Below are positions 22,577-32,281 of a DNA stretch of 34,222 nt, one piece after another (position 1 is the first letter of the stretch; each line of letters opens with the position of its first letter). Origin of the DNA: Entamoeba invadens IP1 (lineage: Eukaryota > Evosea > Mastigamoebida > Endamoebidae). The notes beneath the pieces were generated by a model. It was not told where the DNA came from. It worked only from the letters and a program-made list of their open reading frames with translations, and ran no database searches. The translations under genes and the position numbers were made by a program. Where the stretch lies: positions 1 to 34,222 of the forward strand of contig NW_004440359.1 in assembly GCF_000330505.1 (NCBI RefSeq), read 5' to 3'.

Positions 22577-22898
22577 TTATAGTTAGTTAACGGTATACCA
22601 TGTGGGATAACTGAGATAATTGACTTATAAACTATATATTTACTAAGCCAATTATAATAAATATATTTATTTATTAATTGAAATTATAACAATTTTTGTT
22701 TATAACTATTTCACTTATTAATTTATTAACTATACTACACTATAATTATATATTATAGTTAATTTATATTATTTAATATATTTGTTATATTTTTAAATTG
22801 TTTCTAAATTATAATAAAAACGTATATTTATTATAATTGGGTTAGTTAGCTAATCATAGTACACTTAGCTAAAATATAGTTTAGTTAACCAACTATAA
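22577..22898. repeat. MITE-like element with short TTATAGTTAGTTAAC ends
   Basis: 15-bp ends at 22577-22591 and 22884-22898 match as inverted repeats at 14 of 15 positions. The interior is A/T-rich and has further small palindromes around TTAGCTAA. The TTATAGTTAGTT core resembles the ends of the 15110-15245 element. No target-site duplication is obvious, so the assignment is tentative. Confidence 0.4.
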
Positions 22899-22920
22899 AG
22901 AAAAAAAAATGACCCGTTTT

Positions 22921-22977
22921 ATTAGGGTTTTTCAAAACTAATTTTTGATAATAAAAGTCTCTGGTGCGAAGCCTAGT
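22921..22977 (-). repeat. GC-rich hairpin motif, copy 2
   Basis: On the minus strand this reads TAGGCTTCGCACC, then TTAGTTTTGAAAAACCC, closely paralleling 896-930 (TAGGGCTTCGCCCC, then TTAGGTTTTGGAAAAACC), with a longer spacer. As with copy 1, it lies within about 35 bp of a TTATAGT-type inverted-repeat element. Confidence 0.4.
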
Positions 22978-23223
22978 ATTTAGATTACCTTAATCAAATA
23001 TTGTGTTTTTTTTAAAACGAAACAATTTGTTGTAAAATCTTTTTAAGTAGAAGTTATTATTAAGCTCTTGTCAAAAGATTTTATATCTTGACCAATATAT
23101 ATTTGTTTTTTATCACAAATGTTATTGTTTAAAAGATATATTGGAAATCGTTATTGGGAACAATTGCAATTCATAATAAATTGATTTATTGATTACATTA
23201 TAAATTTAAACAACGAAATATAA

Positions 23224-23277
23224 CATATTTTGTTCTTTATTAATTCAAGTAAAAAACTTGTTAATCATTTATTTGTA
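23224..23277 (+). promoter_or_regulatory. Possible promoter of the 23278 TMK gene
   Basis: CATATTTTG near 23224 and TAATTCA (ATTCA at 23243-23247) resemble the TATA/initiator pair seen at the other genes here. The initiator-like motif is 31 bases from the ATG, further than at the other two genes, so support is weak. Confidence 0.3.
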
Positions 23278-26200
23278 ATGATAAGATTGTTTTTTATATT
23301 TGTGTTGATTACTTTGGCGTTATCAACATGTCCACCAAATGAAATACAAGACATTGAATATGTCTTAACTGAAAATGAAGTGTGTGAATATTCAGAGTCA
23401 TTAACAATTTCATCTATTAAATTACAAATGACAACTGGCTCGACTTTAAAAACAGAAAAAAATTTGGAACTTGTAGGAGGACAAATCACACTCGAAACAA
23501 ATTGCATTTTGAATGTTTCTGAATTGTTGAAAATGGGATATGAAAGTATATGTAATGCGAATGGTAATTCAATTATAAATACCAATAAATTGGAATTAAG
23601 TTCATCAACAATAAATCTTGAAGATACTTCAATTATAAATACAAATCAATTAGAATTAAGTTCATCAACAATAAATCTTTCTGGAAATTCCATGCTGAAT
23701 TCTGTTAGGAATGTCATTTTTGAAACCTCTTCATTTAAACTTTCTGAAAATGCCCGCCTTTTAGTACAAGGTAATATATCTTTAACTGGTTATATAACTC
23801 CAAATACACTTTTAGGAAAATCAAGACTTACTTGTTTAAATTTGTTTTCCAAGATAGTTGGCAGTCAATTTTCAACCAATGAAAATTCATATGTTGAGTT
23901 GCAAGGCTCTTTTATTTTTAAAATATTCAGAGATTCTTTTCAAATATCAAGTTTGACACAACGAATTAATTTTGTATCAAAATCATTTGAATTAACAAGA
24001 GAATTTGTTGCTGATAATCGAAGTACAATTCAAACAAAAAATCTCATTTTAACTTTGACAAGCACATTTAAAGTCTCCACAGAGAGAACAATCAAAGATC
24101 TTCCACTCTTTTTTGTATCGAACACAGTTACAATAACTGGGTTCAGTGGTTTTACACACGATGGCGATTTCGACTTTTTGTATTCAAACAACACACTTGA
24201 CACGACATTGTACACAACCCCATTCAAAGTACTTTTAGATAGTCACCTATTACGGTATGGTGCTTCAGATAAGATATATTGTCATGTGAACCACACGGAA
24301 GACACACGATATCCATATTACATCGAAAGTTATTGCCCACTTACCGATGCATACATCACACCAATTGACACTTTTTATCAAATGAAAGTCAAAGTAGATG
24401 TGCCAAAACAGAGTTTAAATGTAAAAAATGCAGAAAACGAAGAAAATGTTATTGTGATTGGAAACCAAAAATACGATTTGTCACTCCCCGAATTTATTGA
24501 GATTGAGATCGTGTCTGACAAACAAGTAGATTTAGATAATTTTACAATCACAAAAAACGTTTTTCTCGTTGCAGCGAATGGGTTTGAATACAACAACACG
24601 TTGTGCAAGTCGGGGTACTTCCAAAACGGCATTTTCATCTGTCAAAATCATTTACCATGTTCTGAGGGTGGTAAGACCACCGATGGAAGATGTGCAGCAT
24701 GTCAAGTCACAAATTGTGTGATGTGTGATGGTGACAAAGGCAATTGTATGAAATGCAAAGAGAATTTGACATACAATACCAATACAAACACATGTGAAAA
24801 ATACACAAACTGTCTTTCATTTACAGAAGACAAGTGTCTTCGATGTAACGATGGCTTTGTATTTGAAGGTAACAATTGTGTTAATATCACTGAAGACAAC
24901 AGAAATTGCCAGATTGAAGTCGGCGTTCCGTCAGAGTGCAGAATGTGTGATTTAACAAACACTACATTAATCAACACTAATGGCGTTTGCAGTGTTGTAG
25001 ACAGCAATGTTGTTGTTCACAGTCTTTCAAATGTTGTTGAATGCAAAGATGGGTTTTATGTACAAAACAACGTGTGTAACGACTGCACAACTAACAACGA
25101 TGGAAGTTTGTTGTGCTCATCCAAAACCATTGAGAAGTGTGATAAGACGTATTACGTGAAAGAAGATGGCAGTGTTTGTGTCAAAAACGTGTGTTCAGAA
25201 GGAATAAACAATGAAGAGAATGGGAAATGTGCGCCACAAATAGACAACTGTGTAAAGTATGTGAATGGTATGTGTGTCGAATGCTCTTCAAAGTACTCAT
25301 ATGATGGCGATGTTAGTTGTGTTGATCAAACAAAAGTTGATGTGAACTGTGGAACAGCAACTCCGATTGGGTGTATCAGATGTGATGGAAATACCTTCCT
25401 GAATGTAATGACACACAAATGTGACACGTGCAACTCAATTTGTGAAAGTTGTTTGGATACGACGATGTGCCTGTCATGTGTAGATGGGTACTTTTTGAGT
25501 GACCACATCTGCAAATCCAATGATGAGTTGAATGACACTTGTGCACGAAAGGTGCCAAATGGGAATGGCTGTTTGGAGTGCAAAGTTGGGTATTACAAGA
25601 AGGGAGCAGATTGTGCACATTGTAATGTCAAGTGTGGTGAGTGTCTGACAGAGAACTCGTGTATTAAATGCAATGCAACAACCTACAAAACGAGTAATGG
25701 CGATTGTCTTCCGCGCTCTTCAATATCGACGTGTGCCGTTGAAGTGACTGAAAGTGGCTGTTCAATGTGTAAAAACGGGTATTACACTGTCAATGGAAAT
25801 GAGTGTCAGAAGTGTGTTGAAAGGTGTGCAAAGTGTTCAGAACAATATCGGTGCACATCATGTGATGACACATATGTACTCAAAAGCACCATGTGTGTGA
25901 GTTATAACACCATCACAAAGTGCACAAAAACAAAAGACTCAAAATGTTCTTCATGTACATTTTGGTATTCACCAAGTGACGATGGCACATTTTGTTCAAA
26001 GACAGCAGTGTGGTGGGTGATACTTCTTATAGTTGTTGTTATCATCGCCATTCTTGTGTTGATCATAGTGTTGGTCTCCTTTGTAATGGTTAAAGTCATT
26101 AAGTACAAAAGAGATACCAGTGGACTCACACTCTTCAAATTAAAGCACACAAATATGATTTTCGTTAAAATGGCAGACGGTCTGACAATTCACACCAGAA

Positions 26201-27156
26201 ATGAAGAATTTGTGATCACCGATGATGACCAAGACTATGAGGAAATTGATGTTAACAGAGAAATTAAAAATCTGTTTTCGATTGGAAACACAACAAACCA
26301 TAAAGTAAAGATTCAATTCACCACTAAAAACGATATTGAAAAATACACAATCCGTTTTGAACCTTCAATTGCAACAATTCCTCCAAAGTTCGCATGTGAA
26401 TTTAGTCTATTTCTTAATCCATTGTGTACATCGACAATAGACAGTACTTTTATTGTTAGTTATCTCTTTACCACTAGTGATAATATATCGTGTGCACATC
26501 ATGTTAATTTTAAATACACCACCAAACTATCAACACGACTTGATCCAGACGAGTTGGTTGAAGAGAAGAAACTCGGAGAAGGCTCTTTTGGAATTGTGTT
26601 TAAAGGTATTTTCAGAGGAAATATCGTTGCTATCAAAAAAATGAAAAATATAGTCAATTCTTCACATCAAATGGAAGAATTTGAGAATGAGGTATTAATG
26701 TTAGACAAGTTTAGAAGTGAATATATTGTTTACTTTTATGGCGCTGTATTCATACCAAACAAGATATGTTTAGTCACTGAATTTGCACAATATGGAAGTT
26801 TACAAGACTTGATGAAAAATAAAAAGAGTGAAATTATTGATATACAACTTTGTGTCAAATTCATGTTAGACGCTTCAAAGGGAATTTTATATCTTCATGA
26901 AAATGGGATGCTACACAGAGACATCAAACCAGACAACATCCTCGTGTTGTCGTTAGATTTGAATGACGTGAACGCCAAATTGACTGATTTTGGAAGTGCT
27001 AGAAATGTCAATTTATTGATGACTAATATGACCTTCACAAAAGGAATTGGAACACCAATTTATATGGCACCTGAAGTGTTGAAACAGGAAAAATACACGA
27101 AAAGTGCGGACGTGTATTCATTTGCAATAACCATGTTTGAGTGTTTTTCTTGGTAA
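23278..27156 (+). CDS. Transmembrane receptor-like kinase (TMK), premature stop in the kinase C-lobe
   Basis: Start chosen at ATG 23278 because it opens a clean signal peptide (MIRLFFIFVLITLALS); the open frame upstream has no ATG. Order: signal peptide, about 400 residues of short beta-strand repeats with Asn/Ser/Thr-rich turns (beta-solenoid-like), a CxxC-rich furin/EGF-like stalk (about 440-900), a membrane span (about 912-940), a beta-rich juxtamembrane module, and a kinase domain with GEGSFG from G1100, VAIK lysine 1120, catalytic Asp 1215 in HRDIKPDN, DFG Asp 1237 and an APE motif. TAA at 27154-27156 (codon 1293) ends it after 'FECFSW'. The same frame stays open and conserved afterwards (EAYPITTFKFPWKIAEFV ... 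CWG) to TAA 27355-27357, total 1,359 codons. The other TMK kinase tails here have Lys at the stop position (WK/CK), so a single AAA-to-TAA change is likely. Without readthrough the C-lobe helices after helix F are lost. Confidence 0.9.
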   Translation: MIRLFFIFVLITLALSTCPPNEIQDIEYVLTENEVCEYSESLTISSIKLQMTTGSTLKTEKNLELVGGQITLETNCILNVSELLKMGYESICNANGNSIINTNKLELSSSTINLEDTSIINTNQLELSSSTINLSGNSMLNSVRNVIFETSSFKLSENARLLVQGNISLTGYITPNTLLGKSRLTCLNLFSKIVGSQFSTNENSYVELQGSFIFKIFRDSFQISSLTQRINFVSKSFELTREFVADNRSTIQTKNLILTLTSTFKVSTERTIKDLPLFFVSNTVTITGFSGFTHDGDFDFLYSNNTLDTTLYTTPFKVLLDSHLLRYGASDKIYCHVNHTEDTRYPYYIESYCPLTDAYITPIDTFYQMKVKVDVPKQSLNVKNAENEENVIVIGNQKYDLSLPEFIEIEIVSDKQVDLDNFTITKNVFLVAANGFEYNNTLCKSGYFQNGIFICQNHLPCSEGGKTTDGRCAACQVTNCVMCDGDKGNCMKCKENLTYNTNTNTCEKYTNCLSFTEDKCLRCNDGFVFEGNNCVNITEDNRNCQIEVGVPSECRMCDLTNTTLINTNGVCSVVDSNVVVHSLSNVVECKDGFYVQNNVCNDCTTNNDGSLLCSSKTIEKCDKTYYVKEDGSVCVKNVCSEGINNEENGKCAPQIDNCVKYVNGMCVECSSKYSYDGDVSCVDQTKVDVNCGTATPIGCIRCDGNTFLNVMTHKCDTCNSICESCLDTTMCLSCVDGYFLSDHICKSNDELNDTCARKVPNGNGCLECKVGYYKKGADCAHCNVKCGECLTENSCIKCNATTYKTSNGDCLPRSSISTCAVEVTESGCSMCKNGYYTVNGNECQKCVERCAKCSEQYRCTSCDDTYVLKSTMCVSYNTITKCTKTKDSKCSSCTFWYSPSDDGTFCSKTAVWWVILLIVVVIIAILVLIIVLVSFVMVKVIKYKRDTSGLTLFKLKHTNMIFVKMADGLTIHTRNEEFVITDDDQDYEEIDVNREIKNLFSIGNTTNHKVKIQFTTKNDIEKYTIRFEPSIATIPPKFACEFSLFLNPLCTSTIDSTFIVSYLFTTSDNISCAHHVNFKYTTKLSTRLDPDELVEEKKLGEGSFGIVFKGIFRGNIVAIKKMKNIVNSSHQMEEFENEVLMLDKFRSEYIVYFYGAVFIPNKICLVTEFAQYGSLQDLMKNKKSEIIDIQLCVKFMLDASKGILYLHENGMLHRDIKPDNILVLSLDLNDVNAKLTDFGSARNVNLLMTNMTFTKGIGTPIYMAPEVLKQEKYTKSADVYSFAITMFECFSW
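23567..23680 (+). repeat. 60-bp in-frame tandem duplication in the TMK ectodomain
   Basis: Two successive copies with a 60-bp period encode near-identical 20-residue units (SIINTNKLELSSSTINL and SIINTNQLELSSSTINL). The high DNA identity shows a recent duplication of one beta-solenoid-like rung. Confidence 0.85.
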
Positions 27157-27357
27157 GAGGCATATCCTATCACCACATTTAAATTTCCTTGGAAAATTGC
27201 AGAGTTTGTTTCATCTGGAAAGCGTCCTGATAAAAGTGAAACAATCCCAATTGTGTTGTATGAATTGATACAAAATTGTTGGGGACAGAAACAAAAAGAG
27301 CGATATGATATTCATCGCATCGAAGAACAGTTGCAATCTCTGTTTAACCATCAATAA
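27157..27357 (+). pseudogene. Open continuation of the 23278 kinase after its stop
   Basis: 67 codons in the same frame as the upstream gene, carrying the expected end of a TMK kinase: KFPWKIAEFVSSGKRPD, then LIQNCW and an Arg in KERYD corresponding to subdomain XI. There is no further stop or frameshift until TAA 27355-27357. That fits a very recent nonsense change, a base error, or stop readthrough. Confidence 0.85.
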
Positions 27358-28037
27358 CAAGATTATTGAGACAATAAGCTATAAAAATAATTGACTTTAA
27401 CTAGTGATACAAATAGCAATGGTTTTATATGAAGTGAATATTATTTTAAATAGGATAGAAATATAATTATTTTTTAAGTATTATTCAATAATAAAAGTGT
27501 TATCTTTACTTTTACTAATAATATTAATATAATTTATAATATATATTATAATAAATTATAGCACTGGAAAATACCAAATCATTTTTAACAACACAGTTTT
27601 ATAATTTGATTATTTCATTGATTGAATTAATCATTTTTAATTAAAATAACTTAATAATCAATGACATTTTCAAACATAAAATAAATACAAAGTCTGTAAT
27701 TATTTGTATTTAAATAACTATTTATTGTTAAAAACAAGTACTATTATTTCACATATGAGTGGAATTCATTTTTGTGTTTTTAAAAATACAATTACTTTTA
27801 AATTAAAAATAAATATTATCGAAACAAAAAGTTTATAATTTTTTGATAATTAACACAACAAAATTAATATCTATTATTGATTTTGACTTCATTTTGTTTT
27901 GGTATTACCAATTTATTATATTTTCATTAACTTGGTTTATATTTCAAATAACAAATTGTTGCCATTTCGTTTGAAAATCACGCAGAAATACCTTCCTATT
28001 TTTCAAATAAAATCGCTTGAACAAACTTTGAATAATA
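27358..28037. other. AT-rich intergenic region
   Basis: Gene-free, dominated by A/T runs with small self-complementary stretches (for example near 27530-27560). No repeat or gene recognised. Confidence 0.65.
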
Positions 28038-29128
28038 ATGTGTTTCCACACTATTTTTTCTTCCGTTGTTCTATTATTCATCTTTTTCATTCTCTTTGTT
28101 CTGATAACTCCAACACAACACGACCTTTCTTATACATATTCTTTTTCATCGCCGAGTGTCAGTGGAAGTAATCAACACATCGACATTCATCACTTGATGT
28201 ATTCAACACCAATTTTACACACAATAAGTCGACGGGTATGTTTTATTACAAAAATAATTACATTGACGTTTTCAAATTCAATTACAGTGGGGTGTGTGGT
28301 GATGTCTTCAAATATGGTCCAAATACTAAAAGGGATTTGGTTATTGGGTCATACGATTTCAAAAACAAATGTATCAGAGAGTCTGTATTCCAAGCACTTG
28401 AAATGACACGAATTGCAATGCCCGATTGTCGAATTGTGTTTCTACTTTTCAGTTTAATACCATCAACTTGTGTTGGCAAATTTAAAAGGCTTTCAGACCT
28501 CCAAGTCGAGACTTATAAAGTGACAAGACACCTCTTCCAAGATGCTGTTGTTTTTAGATTCATTGCATTCAGAAATTATATAACTAAACACATCAACGAA
28601 ATTGACCGTGTTGTTATTATTGACTTCAGAGACGTGCTATTCTTTGCAGACTTTTTCAGAACTTTTGGTGCAAATGAAGTCAATTGGCTACTTGAGTGCT
28701 ATGGTACAAACGACCCAAACGACTGTTTTGGACCAGCCAACTTCCCAGAACACGCAAGGTGGATACGAAGATACATTTCGTCTTCAATTGCAGACGACTT
28801 TGTTCAGAGAAACATCTCCTCATTAAATGGTGGTTTTGCTTTTGGTGGCGTTGAAAATATTAAAGAGGTGCTCAACATATTATGTGATAATATGGATTGG
28901 GAAAAAATGATGTGGGAGTATGATCAAGCGTTACTTAACGTGTTGTATTACACTGGAAAATTTGAAAATGTTGGGCTGCAAGCAGTTGCATGTCAACAAA
29001 GAGTGTGTTATATTGGCATAAATGGATTCAGAGTCGAAAATAAAGTCATCTATTGGAACAACACATTATGCTCTACTGTGGCGACACACAAGTTTACAAC
29101 CAATTCGACACATTGGAGGGTCAGGTAA
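28038..29128 (+). CDS. Probable type II membrane glycosyltransferase (GT-A-like), one frameshift
   Basis: From ATG 28038 a short tail and one hydrophobic segment (about residues 8-24: SSVVLLFIFFILFVLI) form a signal anchor, as in Golgi/ER glycosyltransferases. The frame then shifts at about 28234-28237 and continues to TAA-type termination at 29128. One missing G in the GGG at 28234-28236 would join ISRR directly to MFYYKNN. The lumenal part has features shared by GT-A-fold sugar transferases: VVIIDFRDVLFF (a DxRD-type nucleotide-sugar/metal motif), NGGFAFGG, and an Asp-Gln pair in YDQALLNVL. Conserved cysteines suggest a lumenal domain. Joined length would be about 363 residues. Donor and acceptor are unknown. 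The assignment rests on motif pattern, not a named family. An intron explanation was tested and fails (see rejected list). Confidence 0.6.
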
Positions 29129-30049
29129 TATTATAACATATTTATAGCAATTAAATTTGGAGTGAGATATTTATGTTTAATCATTTATGTTTAAATTCAG
29201 AATAAAGTCGTTTTTATTTTTAACATTATCTTTCATTTCGACATTATAATACGTGGATATGATAGGGAAATTTTTTGTTCAAGCTATTAAATTATCAATT
29301 CTTTCGATTTTAATCATTTTTAAATTCAAAATAATTTGTTCAATTTTTGGCAAAGATATAACATTTTAAAAAAAGAGTTTTTTCAGCCCAAATTCACTAA
29401 AAATTACTTTTTTATTTTTTTAGAGCCTCTTATAAACTGTTAAATAAATTTAACATCAAAACAAAATATACATTAAAAAATATCTTAAACTTTTTGTTGA
29501 TGAACAAAGAAAAATTAATAAATTGAAATCTACATAAAGAATTATTTCAAACAAATTATTACTTATTAATATATGGTATTGTGTTACAACACAACAATTG
29601 ATATAATAACTAATATAAATTGGAATAAATAAATTAACTTCTAATTTGCTTTTACTGGTTTTTTTCAACTTATAATAATTTGTGCAATGTTTAGCAATAG
29701 GTTATAAAAAGACTAAAAATGATTTTGTTTTTTCTTTTATTGAAATAATTTTTGTTATGTAGAGAATAATAAATAATAATATAATTAAAAAGACAAATCG
29801 TTGTGAAGTAATTTATTAGGGACCCACTATAATAACCAATTTTAACTAAACACAATAATAATCTTTAAAAAAATGAGTATCAGAATGTAAAAATGGGTAT
29901 GTGCTTTTTTGTTTAAGGATTTTTGTTTAATAAGTAATTAATGAGTGACTTTTGTTTAATTTTTTTATTATTAAAAATGATACTTTTTGTACTATTTTTT
30001 CGAATTTTTTCGGGAAATATATGGTTATTTTTAATAATTTTTTCATATT
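29129..30049. other. AT-rich intergenic region upstream of the MULE relic
   Basis: No gene recognised. I looked for a terminal inverted repeat matching the sequence beyond 31813 and found none; the GC-richer GGGACCCAC near 29819 has no partner downstream. Confidence 0.55.
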
Positions 30050-30421
30050 TTGTTTTTAATCATATTATTTTTAAAAAATGGCAACTTTTTTACATATGTT
30101 TTATATTCCTTGTTTATCACAACCACAATTTGTTTATCAAGATTGTCTATCCACACTACCAATTTTTTTGTTCAGGATCAAGTAGTTGGACCATCTAAAA
30201 CTGTTGAAATACAAGAAAAAACAAATTTATCACAATTTGATACTACAGTTCGAGTCAACATAACAACAATATTAAGCACACGTGGTACTTATTTGCCTGT
30301 TGTTGATGATTGTGTGTATTATAAAGACGGAGCTTCACATGATGTTTTTAAATGCAGCTGTTATTCCAATGGCTGTAAAGTTAAAATCCGCATTGTTGAG
30401 TCAACTAAAATTGGGAACTAA
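30050..30421 (+). pseudogene. MULE transposase N-terminal FLYWCH-finger fragment
   Basis: From about 30215 the frame reads like a FLYWCH zinc finger, the DNA-binding module often found at the N-terminus of MULE transposases: TRGTYLPVVDD, then VYYKDG and the cysteine pair in FKCSCYSNGCKVKIRI. TAA at 30419-30421 cuts it. The frame is the same as that of the transposase core beginning at 30443, where the His residues completing the finger (THNNHTGSH) occur. The start is lost: the open frame from 30050 has no ATG, and its first 40 codons look like noncoding A/T sequence. Confidence 0.65.
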
Positions 30422-30442
30422 ACTCAATTTCTTTCTTACATA

Positions 30443-31399
30443 ATGGTTAACAATTATACTCACAACAATCACACTGGCTCTCATTTACAAAAAGTTCAAG
30501 CTATTCAAGAAATTACTAAAAGAGCATTTGAACAAAGTCCATTGGTTCCACCATCGGTTGGAATGGCTGGGTACGACAATACGAAATACAAGGTAGGCTT
30601 TCAAGTAGTAAAAAACTATACCGAAAAAAAACGAAAGCAGTTTCACGATTTAACGGGTTTACTTGAAGAAAATGATCATTATAACGAACTCATGTTATTT
30701 AGAAATGATACAATTGCTATTTTTGGTAATAAAGAAAAACTTGTTAATTTTCAAAACATTACACAATTTTTAATGGATGGAACATTCAAAGCTTCACCGG
30801 AACCATATTATCAAAGTTATACAATACATGGTATACTAAATAATGGTGAATGTTTTCGACTTTTTCATTGTTTATTATTAGTGGATAAAAAAATAAAAAC
30901 GTACGAAATGTTAATTGAAACTATAATGAAACTTGCTAGTGATTTGGGATTTATAATGTTTGGAAAAGGAATTATAACAATGGTAGATTTTGAATATTCT
31001 GTTATAAAAGCACTCGAGTCAAAAACTAGCACAACCGTCAAGGGTTGTTTGTTTCATTTTGGTCAATGTATATGGAGGTTTTGTTGTATGAATGGATTGA
31101 AAAATAGATTGAACAACGACATGGAATTTATTGAAGCTATTAATCAATTAAAATCACTCGCCTTTTTAAAAGAAAATGAAATCAAAAAGCAGTTTATTAA
31201 AAAGTATAACGTTATTAAATTAAGTGATGACAATCATTTAAAAATTGTTTATGAATACTTTAACAACAATTGGATATTTGGATTGTTCAAACCAAATTTG
31301 TGGTGCCAATACAATCAAAACCTTAGGACTAACAACAATGCGGAAAGCTATCATTCTGCTTTTATAAAAAGGACAATGAAAACAAATCCAACACAATGA
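30443..31399 (+). CDS. Mutator-like (MULE) transposase core
   Basis: 318 codons from ATG 30443. It follows the MULE transposase pattern: MDGTFKASP with first catalytic Asp D112, a beta strand and TMVDFEYSVIKA with second Asp D182, GCLFHFGQCIW with the family's CxxH (C202, H205), LKSLAFL, and RTNNNAESYHSAF with catalytic Glu E301. All three DDE residues are present. The residues before ATG 30443 are open back to a TAA at 30419, so this ATG is probably internal to the original protein. TGA at 31397-31399 interrupts the frame, which continues at once into the C-terminal tail. DNA cut-and-paste would be its role; with the N-terminal finger separated it is probably inactive. Terminal inverted repeats were not found. 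Confidence 0.8.
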   Translation: MVNNYTHNNHTGSHLQKVQAIQEITKRAFEQSPLVPPSVGMAGYDNTKYKVGFQVVKNYTEKKRKQFHDLTGLLEENDHYNELMLFRNDTIAIFGNKEKLVNFQNITQFLMDGTFKASPEPYYQSYTIHGILNNGECFRLFHCLLLVDKKIKTYEMLIETIMKLASDLGFIMFGKGIITMVDFEYSVIKALESKTSTTVKGCLFHFGQCIWRFCCMNGLKNRLNNDMEFIEAINQLKSLAFLKENEIKKQFIKKYNVIKLSDDNHLKIVYEYFNNNWIFGLFKPNLWCQYNQNLRTNNNAESYHSAFIKRTMKTNPTQ

Positions 31400-31813
31400 A
31401 TGTGGATTGAATGTGTCAATCAGGTAGAAACAGAAGAAAAACAGAGATACCAAACAATGATTAATGGAAATTTAACAAGAAAAAACAAAAAATATTCAAT
31501 TCACAACAAAAAGATTAAAAATATCACTAACAATTATTATTCAAATGTGTGCTCAATCGAACAATTTTCAACAAGTATCCCAAGAGTTCTAAGCGATTTC
31601 AAGGATGAAAACAAATATGGATTAGATGATTATTTGAAAGAAGCTTGTTGTGACATTTATGAAAATGTTGAAAATAATAGTAATTCAGTCGAAGTTGTCC
31701 AATATGAAAAAACATTTATTGAAACTAATAAGTGTGAAGATGAAATAAATGTTGCGAAAACGGATAAAACTTGTTCTGATAAAATAAAAACGACAATACA
31801 TAAAAAAGAATAA
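31400..31813 (+). pseudogene. MULE transposase C-terminal tail, separated by TGA
   Basis: This continues the transposase frame immediately after the TGA (MWIECVNQVETEEKQRYQ), as expected for the helical and charged tail of MULE transposases, then becomes Lys/Asn/Glu-rich with no recognised domain and stops at 31813. The ATG at its start is fortuitous. It is not an independent gene. Confidence 0.65.
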
Positions 31814-32281
31814 AAAGTGAATTATCAAAACTAATGAAACGGATCAATCGTGCAAAAGGTAACTAAACATTTTGAAATGTGAGTGAATTTTTGGTGTTGT
31901 TTATGTTTTATTAGTATTTAAGTAATTTACATATTTTTATTTAAAACATAAATGAAATATCGGTAAATAATTTGTAATACAAGTCTTAAACACGTTATAA
32001 TTTTTTAAATTAAATTAAAATGACAATTATAAACTTCATTATTATTTAATGTAACTTTAATACATATCTTACGAATATAACATTTTTCTATTATATACTA
32101 ACACTAATACAATTTAACAATGTTAAATTGTTTATAATTTTACACAAACATGAAATGGGATTATATTTCATTTCTCAATTTTTAACATTTAAGCCGTTAA
32201 AATAAATATTGACATCATAAACAACAAAATTAATTTTTTTTATATTTTGAATAGATTAAACAAAAGTCACATCTGTTTTAA
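31814..32281. other. AT-rich intergenic region
   Basis: Gene-free A/T-rich sequence between the MULE relic and the breakpoint of the inverted TMK duplication. Nothing recognised. Confidence 0.65.

Larger units (their letters stand above)
22425..23223. other. AT-rich gene-free region upstream of the 23278 TMK gene
   Basis: It holds an inverted-repeat element at 22577-22898 and a GC-rich hairpin motif at 22921-22977. No gene seen. Confidence 0.6.

Noticed and set aside
28236..28287. Possible 52-nt intron (GTATGT...TTACAG) in the glycosyltransferase gene
   Set aside because: Removing it joins exon 1 in a phase that meets TGA within five codons; the frames are not reconciled.
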